Shown here one piece after another: positions 8,664 through 16,296 of a DNA stretch of 64,000 nt. Under the pieces are notes generated by a model that was not told the DNA's origin, did no database searches, and was given only the letters and a program-made list of their open reading frames with translations. Numbering within the stretch: position 1 is the stretch's first letter; every line of letters starts with the position of its first letter. The position numbers and the translations under genes were made by a program. The DNA comes from Bacillus sp. M6-12 (GTDB lineage Bacteria > Bacillota > Bacilli > Bacillales > DSM-1321): positions 1 through 64,000 of the forward strand of contig NZ_PGVF01000025.1 of the NCBI RefSeq assembly GCF_002860285.1. The letters are read 5' to 3'.

Positions 8664-9410
8664 ATGAAATTGGATATTATCGGTGATATCCACGGCTGTT
8701 ATCAGGAATTCTTTGATTTGACTATTAGACTGGATTATTCATGGGAATCAGGTATACCCCTCCATCCGGAAGGAAGGCGGCTTGCCTTTGTCGGTGATTT
8801 AACCGATCGGGGGCCTGAATCACTCAAAGTAGCAGACATTGTTTATCAACTGGCTGTGGAGCATAATAAAGCGTTCTATGTGCCTGGAAACCATTGCGAC
8901 AAACTATACCGCTTTTTTCTGGGCAGAAATGTGCAAAAAACACACGGCCTTGAAACAACTGTTGCCGAATATGAAAGCCTGTCAGCCCGTGAACAGAAAA
9001 AAGTGAATAAAAAGTTCAGGGAACTATATGAATCAGCCCCCCTTTATCATGCTCTTGATGAGGGCAAACTCGTTATTGCCCATGCGGGGATTCGAGCAGA
9101 CTTAATCGGAAAAACAACATCAAAAGTAAAAACCTTCGTGCTCTACGGTGATATTACAGGAGCAACCAACCCTGATGGAACCCCGGTACGGAGGGATTGG
9201 GCCCTTGCATATAAAGGGAATACCTTGGTCGTTTATGGACATACACCTGTTAAGGAGCCCCGCAAAATAAATAACACCTATAATATCGATACAGGCTGTG
9301 TTTTTGGAGGCAAGCTTACAGCACTGCGCTACCCAGAGATTGAAACCGTGGATGTTCCCTCATCAATGCCATTCGTGCCAGAGAAATTCCGTTCCTTCGA
9401 TGAAAAATAA
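8664..9410 (+). CDS. prpE: Bis(5'-nucleosyl)-tetraphosphatase PrpE
   Basis: 248-residue calcineurin-type metallophosphoesterase that cleaves Ap4A and has been tied to spore germination in B. subtilis. All metal-ligand motifs are visible: [13 protein letters not shown] at residues 3-15, [11 protein letters not shown] near 45-55, PGNHCDKL near 74-81, AHAGI near 140, and [11 protein letters not shown] near 190. Length matches the family (about 244). The start ATG 8664 lies behind GGGAGGAAG. The gene is divergent from mgtE and convergent with the minus-strand block behind it. Confidence 0.95.
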   Translation: MKLDIIGDIHGCYQEFFDLTIRLDYSWESGIPLHPEGRRLAFVGDLTDRGPESLKVADIVYQLAVEHNKAFYVPGNHCDKLYRFFLGRNVQKTHGLETTVAEYESLSAREQKKVNKKFRELYESAPLYHALDEGKLVIAHAGIRADLIGKTTSKVKTFVLYGDITGATNPDGTPVRRDWALAYKGNTLVVYGHTPVKEPRKINNTYNIDTGCVFGGKLTALRYPEIETVDVPSSMPFVPEKFRSFDEK

Positions 9411-9436
9411 CAATATGTTTATACCAGGATATTCCG

Positions 9437-9562
9437 CTACTTTCCATTCGTTAAAACAATCGCCCCCTCCTCCTGAAAAAAATAGTGGAAAAGGGGCGAG
9501 CTGCGGCAATAGAAACCAATAATAATTTTAAAACATTTGGAAGTTGTATCGTTCAGCTTCAT
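9437..9562 (-). CDS. Candidate 41-residue protein with perfect ribosome site
   Basis: ATG 9562-9560 stands five bases behind AAGGAGGTG, the best ribosome site in the area, and opens a 41-codon frame (begins MKLNDTTSKCFKIIIGFYC, ends TNGK) closed by TAG at 9437. A TTCGCA-17-TATACT promoter-like pair lies about 90 bp upstream on the same strand. I do not recognise the product; it has a short hydrophobic stretch and two Cys. The coding stretch can also fold on itself (CGCCCC with GGGGCG), so a regulatory leader or a small RNA is an alternative. It lies between the prpE stop and the yjbO terminator. Confidence 0.35.
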   Translation of the reverse strand: MKLNDTTSKCFKIIIGFYCRSSPLFHYFFQEEGAIVLTNGK

Positions 9563-9656
9563 TTTCACCTCCTTATCCTGTTAACATGTGAGTTATCTGC
9601 TTGTTCTTATTTCCATGAATGGCAGGAGTATAAACTCATGATTGTTTTCTGCGAAT

Positions 9657-9708
9657 AAAAAGGCTAAACTGCTGTTGAATATTCTCAACGGGCAGTTCAG
9701 CCTTTTTT
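9657..9708 (-). terminator. Terminator of the yjbM-ppnK-yjbO block
   Basis: Long hairpin: AAAAAGGCT, AACTGC and GTTGA arms pair with their complements around a short loop and end in TTTTT on the minus strand. Confidence 0.88.
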
Positions 9709-9713
9709 GTTTT

Positions 9714-10622
9714 TTAAGCTTTGAATAACAGATTGCACATGTCTTGCGGGATCGGTTCAGTTAAAGTAATGACCTCTCCGGTTATGGGGTGTGTAAAGGA
9801 AAGCTGGCTGCAATGTAAAGCCTGCCTTATTATTTGTTCGTTACTGCCGCCATATAAATCATCGCCGCAAAGCGGATGGCCGGCATATGCCATATGAACC
9901 CGAATCTGATGGGTTCTCCCGGTCCGCAGCTGAAGCCTGATATGTGTCCGGGATTCCAGGCGCGAAATTACAAAGAATTCCGTGCTGGCAAATTGGCCAT
10001 CTTCCCGGACTTCGCGTTCGATTATACTGGTTTGTTTTCTTCCAATTGGCGCCTCAATAACACCACTATCTGCTTCCACTATGCCGTGTACAATCGCTTC
10101 ATACCGGCGCTGTACCTTTCCTTTTTTCTGCTGCTCACTAAGAAGATGGTGAACATGCCTATGCTTGGCTATCAGCAGCAGTCCTGATGTGTCCCGGTCG
10201 AGCCGTGTGACTATATGCACGGTGGCAGAGATCCCTTTTTCCAGATAATATCCGGCCAGTGCGTTGGCAAGGCTTCCGTATGGATGCTCCCGTGAGGGGA
10301 TCGTGTTCATAAAGGGCGGTTTAACCGCTGCAATTACGTAATCATCTTCATATTTAATAGTAAGCGGAATGGATTGCGGCAGAAGTCCTTCACTCGTTTG
10401 TTCAGGCGGGAATGTTAACTTAATTCTGTCACCTGCATGAACTGGATACCGCACGGTCACCTCTGCCTCATTTACTTCAATCCGGCCGCCCTTGAATTTG
10501 ATGTCTGTCAAGGCACTCCTCGAAATGCTATTTTCCTGAAGAAAACCGCGCAGCAATTTTCCTTCATCCTTTGTCCCGGCTGTCCATTCAAGCTGAAATG
10601 TGTGCTGGCGATTGTTCCCCAT
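9714..10622 (-). CDS. RluA/RluD-family 23S rRNA pseudouridine synthase (YjbO)
   Basis: 302-residue RNA pseudouridine synthase if begun at ATG 10622, which has AAAGGGA upstream and starts 16 bp after the ppnK stop; an upstream in-frame ATG at 10718 would overlap ppnK by 80 bp and is unlikely. An S4-like region (residues 15-85) precedes the catalytic domain, in which VTRLDRDTSGLLLIAK near 135 carries the catalytic Asp and RTGRTHQIRVHMAYAGHPLCGD near 230-250 is the family signature. The orthologue YjbO sits at the same place, after NAD kinase. The exact uridine targets are not predictable. Confidence 0.9.
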   Translation of the reverse strand: MGNNRQHTFQLEWTAGTKDEGKLLRGFLQENSISRSALTDIKFKGGRIEVNEAEVTVRYPVHAGDRIKLTFPPEQTSEGLLPQSIPLTIKYEDDYVIAAVKPPFMNTIPSREHPYGSLANALAGYYLEKGISATVHIVTRLDRDTSGLLLIAKHRHVHHLLSEQQKKGKVQRRYEAIVHGIVEADSGVIEAPIGRKQTSIIEREVREDGQFASTEFFVISRLESRTHIRLQLRTGRTHQIRVHMAYAGHPLCGDDLYGGSNEQIIRQALHCSQLSFTHPITGEVITLTEPIPQDMCNLLFKA

Positions 10623-10638
10623 GTAGTTTTCAGTCCCT

Positions 10639-11436
10639 TTAATTACTGGATATAAATGAATCATGGACACGTTTCCAAAAAGGGAACGGTCTGAAGCGGG
10701 CAAAGCGGATTTTTTCATCGGCTACCCTGTATTGAATCGATTTGACATCCTTGTGAAGGAGAGTCAGATGGTCAACGGTTATCTGGAAATCAACGTTATT
10801 GACCGGTTTAAGCATACACGTATGATGAGCCGGCAGTATGAGTGGAGATCCGACAGTCCTAAAAACCCGATTATTGATAGAAGCCATCTCAGCCAGCTGA
10901 AGAGCATCAATAGCAGGGTGAATGATTGCTCCGCCCAGAGCCTTATTATAGGCAGTGCTTCCTGATGGCGTTGACATGCAAAGGCCATCACCGCGAAATG
11001 TTTCAAAATGCTGGCCGCGGATTTCCACGTCCATTACAAGAGTTCCTTCAACGCTTTTAACGGTCGATTCATTCAAACCCAAATAACGTGTTTCCCGGCC
11101 TCCGTGCTGATAGCGGACGATACTTTCAAGAAGGGGATATTCGACAATTTGAAAAGGGGTTTTAGCCAGGGCGATGACTAATTTTTCAATTTCATCGGGT
11201 GTCCAGTCTGCATAAAAGCCCAAATGGCCAGTATGAACGCCTACAAATGCCGTCTTGTCCAGACGGTTTTTATAGCGGTGGAAGGCATAGAGCAGTGTCC
11301 CGTCACCTCCAACAGAGACAACAATATCAGGCTGATCCTCATCATATTCAAGGTTAAAATCCAATAAGTACGTTCGCATCTTATGCATCAGGGAATTTGA
11401 TTTTGAATCTCCCTTTGAAGTGATTGCAAATTTCAT
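10639..11436 (-). CDS. ppnK: NAD kinase
   Basis: 265-residue ATP-NAD kinase, the only source of NADP in the cell. The phosphate-binding GGDGTLL lies near residue 44, NEST near 123, and the strongly conserved [20 protein letters not shown] at about 148-168. Length equals that of B. subtilis YjbN/NadF (266). The start ATG 11436 lies behind GAAGGAGGGAC. Second gene of a three-gene block, 24 bp after the alarmone synthetase. Confidence 0.95.
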   Translation of the reverse strand: MKFAITSKGDSKSNSLMHKMRTYLLDFNLEYDEDQPDIVVSVGGDGTLLYAFHRYKNRLDKTAFVGVHTGHLGFYADWTPDEIEKLVIALAKTPFQIVEYPLLESIVRYQHGGRETRYLGLNESTVKSVEGTLVMDVEIRGQHFETFRGDGLCMSTPSGSTAYNKALGGAIIHPAIDALQLAEMASINNRVFRTVGSPLILPAHHTCMLKPVNNVDFQITVDHLTLLHKDVKSIQYRVADEKIRFARFRPFPFWKRVHDSFISSN

Positions 11437-11460
11437 TTCGTCCCTCCTTCTATCTGTACT

Positions 11461-12090
11461 TCACATATCCATAGTGTCCTTTTTAGTTGTAAAAATCCGC
11501 TGTGCTTCTTGGATTTCATGGCGTATTAGGGACATTTCCTCATCAAGGTGAAAGGCTGCTTCAGCTGCACGCATTAGGCGAAGCCGGATGTCTTCAGGGA
11601 ACTGGCCTTTATACTTATAATTTAAAGAGTGTTCAACCGTCGCCCAAAAATTCATCGCAAGCGTGCGAATTTGGATTTCCGCCAAAATCTTTTTTTCCCC
11701 ATGTATCGTCTGGACCGGATAGCGGATGACAACATGGTAGGAACGATAACCGCTCGCCTTTTTGTGAGAAATATAATTCCGCTCCTCCACTATCTCTAGA
11801 TCGTTTCTATTGCGAAGGAGTTCTACTACCCTGCGAATATCATCAACAAATTGGCACATCATACGCAATCCCGCAATATCCTGCATCTCTGAATCCAATT
11901 TATCAAGCGGTATATTTTTTTGCGCCGCCTTATCAAGAATGCTGACCACCGGTTTCACCCTGCCAGTCACAAATTCTATCGGAGAATGGATGTGATCACG
12001 CTCGAATTGTGTTCTCATCCCTTTCAGCTTCACCTTCAACTCTTCAACCGCTTGCTTATAAGGAGCTAAAAAATCATCCCAATGTACCAT
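11461..12090 (-). CDS. yjbM: Small alarmone synthetase (GTP pyrophosphokinase, RelQ/YjbM type)
   Basis: 209-residue RelA_SpoT synthetase-only enzyme that makes (p)ppGpp from ATP and GTP/GDP without a hydrolase domain. Visible motifs: FVTGRVKPVVSILDK near 40-54 (ATP site), DIAGLRMMCQF near 70 (with catalytic residues), SYHVVIRYPV near 117 and EIQIRTLAMNFWATVEHSLNYKY near 135-157. The length (B. subtilis 211) and context directly before NAD kinase are those of YjbM (SasB/RelQ). The start ATG 12090 has an AGGTGACAGG site, fairly far upstream. Confidence 0.95.
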   Translation of the reverse strand: MVHWDDFLAPYKQAVEELKVKLKGMRTQFERDHIHSPIEFVTGRVKPVVSILDKAAQKNIPLDKLDSEMQDIAGLRMMCQFVDDIRRVVELLRNRNDLEIVEERNYISHKKASGYRSYHVVIRYPVQTIHGEKKILAEIQIRTLAMNFWATVEHSLNYKYKGQFPEDIRLRLMRAAEAAFHLDEEMSLIRHEIQEAQRIFTTKKDTMDM

Positions 12091-12326
12091 TAGTAACCTG
12101 TCACCTGCCCAAACAAAGCTTAACTGACAACAAGAGGCACACTAGCAATAAGCTGGCCTCTTCCCGAACAACTTATAAACTTTGTGTAGTATTAAAATAT
12201 TTTTCTATCAAAATGCTTTCTTCCCTGTCTATTTTGCGAGCTGTACAGAGGCTGCAAAAAGACATTGGCAACCTCTATTTGTAATTCTGATTTATGGAAA
12301 TGGATTACGTTCTTATTATCGGAATT

Positions 12327-12710
12327 TTAAACTTGACTCTCCGCCAAAAAAATCTCTTCTACCCTGTTTACTAATTCTTCACCATAGTTCCCGTTTCCTT
12401 TTATATTCTCTATAAGTTCTGACATTTCTCTGTGTAAGTCCGTAAGTTCGAGCTCCGTACCGCCGGAAACTGCCACAACCCTCCTGTTTTCTTTCAAAGC
12501 TTTCTTAAGTTCAGGCCAGATTGCTTCCGGCAATGAAATATATGTATAATCTTCATCAGCTTCTGTGATATAAATAAATGACAAATGGTCGGAATCTACC
12601 AATACCTGACTCTTCGCTTGCAATACCGATAGATCGGTTACAAAGCCTGTTATTAGAGCAAGCTCACTGCCTCTCCATTCTGCTTTGGCAATCGTAACTT
12701 TTTGCTTCAT
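12327..12710 (-). CDS. yjbL: YjbL-like protein of unknown function
   Basis: 127 residues, no signal peptide or membrane segment, acidic C-terminal half. Reads MKQKVTIAKAEWRGSELALI at the start, behind an AGGAGGTTG site. It occupies the position of B. subtilis yjbL between yjbM and yjbK. I recognise no catalytic motif. A possible stem at 12246-12276 (AGAGGTTGC/GCAGCCTCT) follows the stop without a T run; otherwise the 236 bp between this gene and yjbM hold nothing I can name. Confidence 0.75.
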   Translation of the reverse strand: MKQKVTIAKAEWRGSELALITGFVTDLSVLQAKSQVLVDSDHLSFIYITEADEDYTYISLPEAIWPELKKALKENRRVVAVSGGTELELTDLHREMSELIENIKGNGNYGEELVNRVEEIFLAESQV

Positions 12711-12815
12711 TCAAACAACCTCCTGTTTTAACGATTTTATTTTAACATAACTCCGGCCTCATGCATAAGTTTGGAGAGGCCTGGAAAATACTTTTCGCTG
12801 AAAGGATGAGCAGGA

Positions 12816-13397
12816 ATGTATCAGGAAATAGAAATAGAATTTAAAAATATGCTTACTAAAGAAGAATTCGAGCATGTTTTGGCTTTTTTTAAGATCAACA
12901 AAGAAAGCTTTGCCTTACAGGAAAATCATTATTTTGACACCAGAAGCTTTGAGTTGAAGGATAAAGAATCCGCCTTGCGGATCCGCAGCAAAAATGGGCA
13001 ATACGTGCTTACCTTAAAACAGCCCGCACAGGAAGGACTGCTTGAAACTAATCAGCCCCTCACGGCAGAAATAGCATTAAGTTTGCTTGAAGGTGCACCA
13101 ATTCCAGATGGTTATATAAAGGAACTCATAATTCAAATGGATCTGCTTCCTGAAAGACTAGAATACTTTGGAATGCTTGCTACGAACAGAGCGGAACTCC
13201 GATATCAAGGCGGTTTGCTCGTTATGGATCACAGTACATATCTAGGGAAAGAGGATTTTGAATTGGAATACGAAGCGGACAGCGTTCAGAAAGGCAAAGC
13301 AATTTTTGAAGATTTGTTGAAATCACTTGAAATTCCCCAACGAAAAACCGAAAATAAGGTTAGGCGTTTCTACCAGCAAAAGTATTCCGGGAACTGA
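12816..13397 (+). CDS. yjbK: CYTH-domain protein (YjbK)
   Basis: 193-residue CYTH (triphosphate tunnel metalloenzyme) protein. The signature ExExK is EIEFK at residues 7-11; other tunnel-lining charges are visible in ALRIRSKNGQYVLTLKQP near 50-67 and ELRYQGGLLVMDHSTYLG near 128-145, with DFELEYEAD near 150. Enzymes of this family hydrolyse inorganic triphosphate or make cyclic AMP; those similar to YjbK are assumed to be tripolyphosphatases. The start ATG 12816 has a GAAAGGATGAG site. It is first in the plus-strand run yjbK-yjbJ. Confidence 0.92.
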   Translation: MYQEIEIEFKNMLTKEEFEHVLAFFKINKESFALQENHYFDTRSFELKDKESALRIRSKNGQYVLTLKQPAQEGLLETNQPLTAEIALSLLEGAPIPDGYIKELIIQMDLLPERLEYFGMLATNRAELRYQGGLLVMDHSTYLGKEDFELEYEADSVQKGKAIFEDLLKSLEIPQRKTENKVRRFYQQKYSGN

Positions 13398-13490
13398 TTC
13401 CTGAATTAATGTTACATGCCTTTATATTTACAAAAAATTGACTGCTGTTTATTATACATGGCTTACTAAAAACCTTGAGGTGGATAAAAG

Positions 13491-14147
13491 TTGAAAATAC
13501 AGGATTTTAAATTGCTGTTCGAGCTTCAGGCAATGCAGGGGCTTACCGGTTCGAAACCTTCCGGGGCAGCAAGCGAACAAAATTCCTTTCAGTCTATGCT
13601 GAATGAGGTAATGAACGATGAGAAAGTGGAACAGCTGGCCTCAACACTCGGGAGCGTTATGGATGGACTTACAGACATGAATCTCCTTGCCAGCGAAGAG
13701 CCAAAGAAACTTGCCCCTCTAAGCATGATTCCTTCCATGCCGCCAGCTTCCCTATCTTTTACAAAAGGCGGGGAAGGTCTCGAATCCTTGATTGAGCAAG
13801 CGGCAGAGATTTATAAGCTTCCTGCAAAATTAATTAAATCGGTAATTAAACAGGAATCCAATTTCAATCCGAACGCATCCAGCAGTGCCGGCGCATCAGG
13901 ACTGATGCAGCTTATGCCTTCAACCGCAAGGGGGCTTGGCGTAAAAAACATCTTTGACCCGCTCGAGAACATTATGGGCGGAAGCAAATATCTTCGCCAA
14001 ATGCTGGACAAGTATGAGGGGAATATGGAGCTTGCTCTTGCAGCTTATAATGCTGGTCCCGGAAATGTAGATAAATATGGAGGCATCCCTCCATTTAAAG
14101 AAACACAAAAATACGTACAAAAAGTAATGAATTACTTTCATAACTGA
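13491..14147 (+). CDS. yjbJ: Lytic transglycosylase-domain protein (YjbJ), no signal peptide
   Basis: 218 residues, TTG start at 13491 with GAGGTGG eight bases upstream. The C-terminal 120 residues are a soluble lytic transglycosylase (SLT) domain: IKQESNFNPNASSSAGASGL near 120-140 holds the catalytic Glu, followed by MQLMPSTARGLGV and AAYNAGPGNV. The N-terminal 85 residues are Ser/Met/Gln-rich and have neither a signal peptide nor a membrane helix, so how it reaches peptidoglycan is unclear. Ortholog position matches B. subtilis yjbJ. A long terminator follows. Confidence 0.9.
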   Translation: MKIQDFKLLFELQAMQGLTGSKPSGAASEQNSFQSMLNEVMNDEKVEQLASTLGSVMDGLTDMNLLASEEPKKLAPLSMIPSMPPASLSFTKGGEGLESLIEQAAEIYKLPAKLIKSVIKQESNFNPNASSSAGASGLMQLMPSTARGLGVKNIFDPLENIMGGSKYLRQMLDKYEGNMELALAAYNAGPGNVDKYGGIPPFKETQKYVQKVMNYFHN

Positions 14148-14165
14148 TATTGCATAAACAGTCCA

Positions 14166-14240
14166 AGCAGGATTTCCTATAAGCTTTAGTTTCTTCTGTT
14201 AAAACTGAAGCTAATAAGGAACACCCTGCTTTTTATTTTT
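14166..14240 (+). terminator. Terminator of yjbK-yjbJ
   Basis: A long imperfect hairpin: AGCAGG...CCTGCT outer arms, with TTCCTAT and AGCTTTAGTTT inner arms pairing to AATAAGGAA and AAAACTGAAGCT, ending in TTTTTATTTTT. Confidence 0.85.
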
Positions 14241-14381
14241 CTATCCCCCTGCCCCTTCTCATTTTTTTGCTGCTGCGAGGGAATCATATTTTATTAATCA
14301 CCCGAAAAAGGCTAGATGTTTGAGATATTGCCCGCCCATTGATAAAATAATATTACAATCTAACTTAAAGGAGTAATCAGC

Positions 14382-14786
14382 ATGACAATAGGTAACCCTA
14401 CACCTTATGAAGCAATCGGAAAAGAAAGATTATATATTTTAATCGACCTATTCTACTCCAAAGTTAGCAAACATCCTGACCTGATTGAAATTTTTCCGGA
14501 TGATTTAACTGAAACTGCCAGGAAACAAAAACAATTTATGACCCAATATTTAGGCGGTCCATCACTATACACAAACGAACACGGGCATCCGATGCTGCGT
14601 GCCAGGCATGTTCCTTTTGAAATTACACCGACCCGGGCTGAGGCATGGCTTTCCTGCATGAGGGAGGCAATGGATGAGATTGGCCTGGAGGGAGAAATTC
14701 GTGAATTCTTTTACCATCGCCTAGTTTTAACGGCCCAGCATATGATCAACTCTCCGGACGCCAGCGGGAAAGGAGCAGAGTTTTGA
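14382..14786 (+). CDS. yjbI: Group II truncated haemoglobin (YjbI)
   Basis: 134-residue truncated haemoglobin (GlbO type). A proximal His lies in RARHVPFEI near residue 75, with [20 protein letters not shown] at the N-terminus giving the B helix and distal-site Tyr, and a conserved FPDDL segment near 40. The start ATG 14382 follows AAAGGAGTAATCAGC. The stop overlaps the TTG start of spxH, so the two are translationally coupled. In B. subtilis YjbI protects SpxH (YjbH) from aggregation, and the overlap supports such a partnership. Confidence 0.93.
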   Translation: MTIGNPTPYEAIGKERLYILIDLFYSKVSKHPDLIEIFPDDLTETARKQKQFMTQYLGGPSLYTNEHGHPMLRARHVPFEITPTRAEAWLSCMREAMDEIGLEGEIREFFYHRLVLTAQHMINSPDASGKGAEF

Positions 14787-15670
14787 GCTATCAAAAACCG
14801 GTTTTCAATGTTTCCGATTGGATTCAATCACAACATTGCTACGGGATAGGAACAAAGCCAATAGAAATATATATCTTTATTGATCCTTTATGCCCCGAAT
14901 GCTGGGCAATGGAGCCGATATTAAAAAAACTTCAAATCGAATATGGCCGCTTCTTCAGCATAAAACATGTCCTTAGCGGGAAACTGGCTTCTTTAAATCT
15001 GCGGAACTCTAAGAGTTATGAAAGTATTGCGCAGGTTTGGGAAAAAACGGCCAGCCGTTCAGGGATGTCATGTGACGGAAATCTATGGCTGGAGAAACCG
15101 ATTTCTGCCCCTTACAGTGCTTCCATCGCCATAAAGGCAGCGGAACTGCAAGGAAGAAAATTGGCTATCAGATTTTTGAGGAAGCTTCAGGAACTTTTAT
15201 TTCTTGAAAAAGAAGATATTTCTGATATGGACGTATTGAAGGAATGTGCAAAAATTGCGGGGCTCGATGTCGATGAATTTCTGATTGACATTAATTCAGC
15301 CAGCGCTGCAAAAGGGTTTCAATGTGATCTTAAAATCACATCAGAAATGGAAGTAAATGAAATTCCGACACTAGTATTTTTTAGCCAGTTTATTGAAGAA
15401 GAAGGAATCAAAGTGTCTGGTATGTATCCATATGAGGTTTATGTCCAAATTCTAAGGGAGATGTTAAACGAAACTCCCGAACCGGCTGCGCCCCCCTCTC
15501 TGGAAACGTTTATGTCTAATTTCAAGCTTGTTGCAACAAAGGAAATTTCAGTTGTTTATAACATGAACAAAGAAGAAGTCGAGCGTGAAATGAAAAAGCT
15601 TGTATTGAAACAAATTGTAGAGAGAATACCTGCAAAGTTCGGGACTTTCTGGAAGTATATAACAAATTAG
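14783..15670 (+). CDS. spxH: SpxH (YjbH), ClpXP adaptor for Spx
   Basis: 295-residue DsbA-like thioredoxin-fold protein that presents Spx to ClpXP for degradation. A CPEC site lies in [11 protein letters not shown] near residue 37, and a second thioredoxin-like feature NEIPTLVFF (cis-Pro) near 195. The C-terminal 60 residues form a charged helical region ([20 protein letters not shown]). The TTG start 14783 overlaps the yjbI TGA, with AAAGGAG eight bases before. Its client Spx is encoded at 22443-22838 in the same window. Confidence 0.93.
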   Translation: MSYQKPVFNVSDWIQSQHCYGIGTKPIEIYIFIDPLCPECWAMEPILKKLQIEYGRFFSIKHVLSGKLASLNLRNSKSYESIAQVWEKTASRSGMSCDGNLWLEKPISAPYSASIAIKAAELQGRKLAIRFLRKLQELLFLEKEDISDMDVLKECAKIAGLDVDEFLIDINSASAAKGFQCDLKITSEMEVNEIPTLVFFSQFIEEEGIKVSGMYPYEVYVQILREMLNETPEPAAPPSLETFMSNFKLVATKEISVVYNMNKEEVEREMKKLVLKQIVERIPAKFGTFWKYITN

Positions 15671-15677
15671 AAATTCT

Positions 15678-15709
15678 GCTCACTTTACAACTTTAAAGTG
15701 AGCTTTTTT
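15678..15709 (+). terminator. Terminator of yjbI-spxH
   Basis: 10-bp perfect stem GCTCACTTTA/TAAAGTGAGC, followed by TTTTTTA. Confidence 0.9.
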
Positions 15710-15739
15710 ATTTGGGAATTGGAATGTGACATAATAAGT

Positions 15740-15775
15740 GAAACCCCCTTGCCAACATTGATGCAAGGGGGTTTC
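15740..15775. repeat. Perfect 13-bp hairpin, probable extra terminator
   Basis: GAAACCCCCTTGC pairs perfectly with its complement around a 10-nt loop. There is no T run on either side, so it may be a factor-assisted terminator or an RNA stabiliser between spxH and yizD. Confidence 0.6.
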
Positions 15776-15847
15776 ATATTATAAATACGAACAAAGGGGA
15801 TGGGAGAAATCTTTCACGATATCAAACAAAGGGGTATATGTTTGGTT

Positions 15848-15919
15848 TGTGATTAACTTCACATCCATAATATATCAAATACAAAGGCACTCATCAATAA
15901 GTTTGTGTGTTCTTTCACA
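15848..15919. promoter_or_regulatory. Fnr-type palindromes upstream of yizD
   Basis: TGTGATTAACTTCACA at 15848-15863 is a perfect TGTGA-N6-TCACA palindrome, the Bacillus Fnr-box form (Crp-like). A second site at 15904-15919 differs by one base (TGTGT-N6-TCACA), 56 bp further on. A TTCAGT-16-TATACA promoter-like pair follows (-10 at 15953-15958). Binding by the Fnr encoded at 54453 is inferred, not shown. Confidence 0.5.
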
Positions 15920-15989
15920 ATATTGTTAAATTCAGTGAATAAAGTCGGGCCCTATACATACTTTGTATAAAACGGGTTCGGAGGTACTC

Positions 15990-16163
15990 ATGAAAAAGGT
16001 CAACATGGCTTTGATTATTGCAATGTTATTTGGTGCACTATTTATTCAGCTTCTCGGTTTAATGGAATTAATACCGCTGTATATAAGCTCTCCCATCCTA
16101 TTTGCCACCCTGTTTGTCATTGTGGTTTTATTTAATGGCCGGAATCGTTTTAAAGGTTTTTAA
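15990..16163 (+). CDS. yizD: Small two-helix membrane protein (YizD-like)
   Basis: 57 residues, ATG 15990 behind GGAGGTACTC. Two hydrophobic segments (residues 6-24 and about 28-47) are separated by a short MELIPLYISSP hairpin, and the tail is NGRNRFKGF. The location between yjbH and the yjbG-type pepF equals that of B. subtilis yizD. Function unknown. The two Fnr-type palindromes upstream hint at oxygen control. Confidence 0.7.
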   Translation: MKKVNMALIIAMLFGALFIQLLGLMELIPLYISSPILFATLFVIVVLFNGRNRFKGF

Positions 16164-16164
16164 A

Positions 16165-16213
16165 AAAGGGTCAGTTCCAGGTATATCAAGTACCCTGGAC
16201 TGGCCCTTTATTT
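16165..16213 (+). terminator. Terminator of yizD
   Basis: AAAGGG, CAG and CCAGGTA arms pair with TACC, TGG, CTG and CCCTTT with small mismatches, followed by TATTTTTCCC. Confidence 0.8.
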
Positions 16214-16296
16214 TTCCCATGAATACCCGCTCTCAGGGCCGGGAATCCAAGGGGAAAATTAATGCTATCATATTTAATGGCTTTTTCCGGTTTTAT

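Noticed and set aside
15800-15856. An 18-residue frame after AAAGGGG, ahead of yizD
   Set aside because: Very short; the stop falls inside the Fnr-type palindrome and a second AAAGGGG-ATG copy follows, so it is more likely regulatory DNA.
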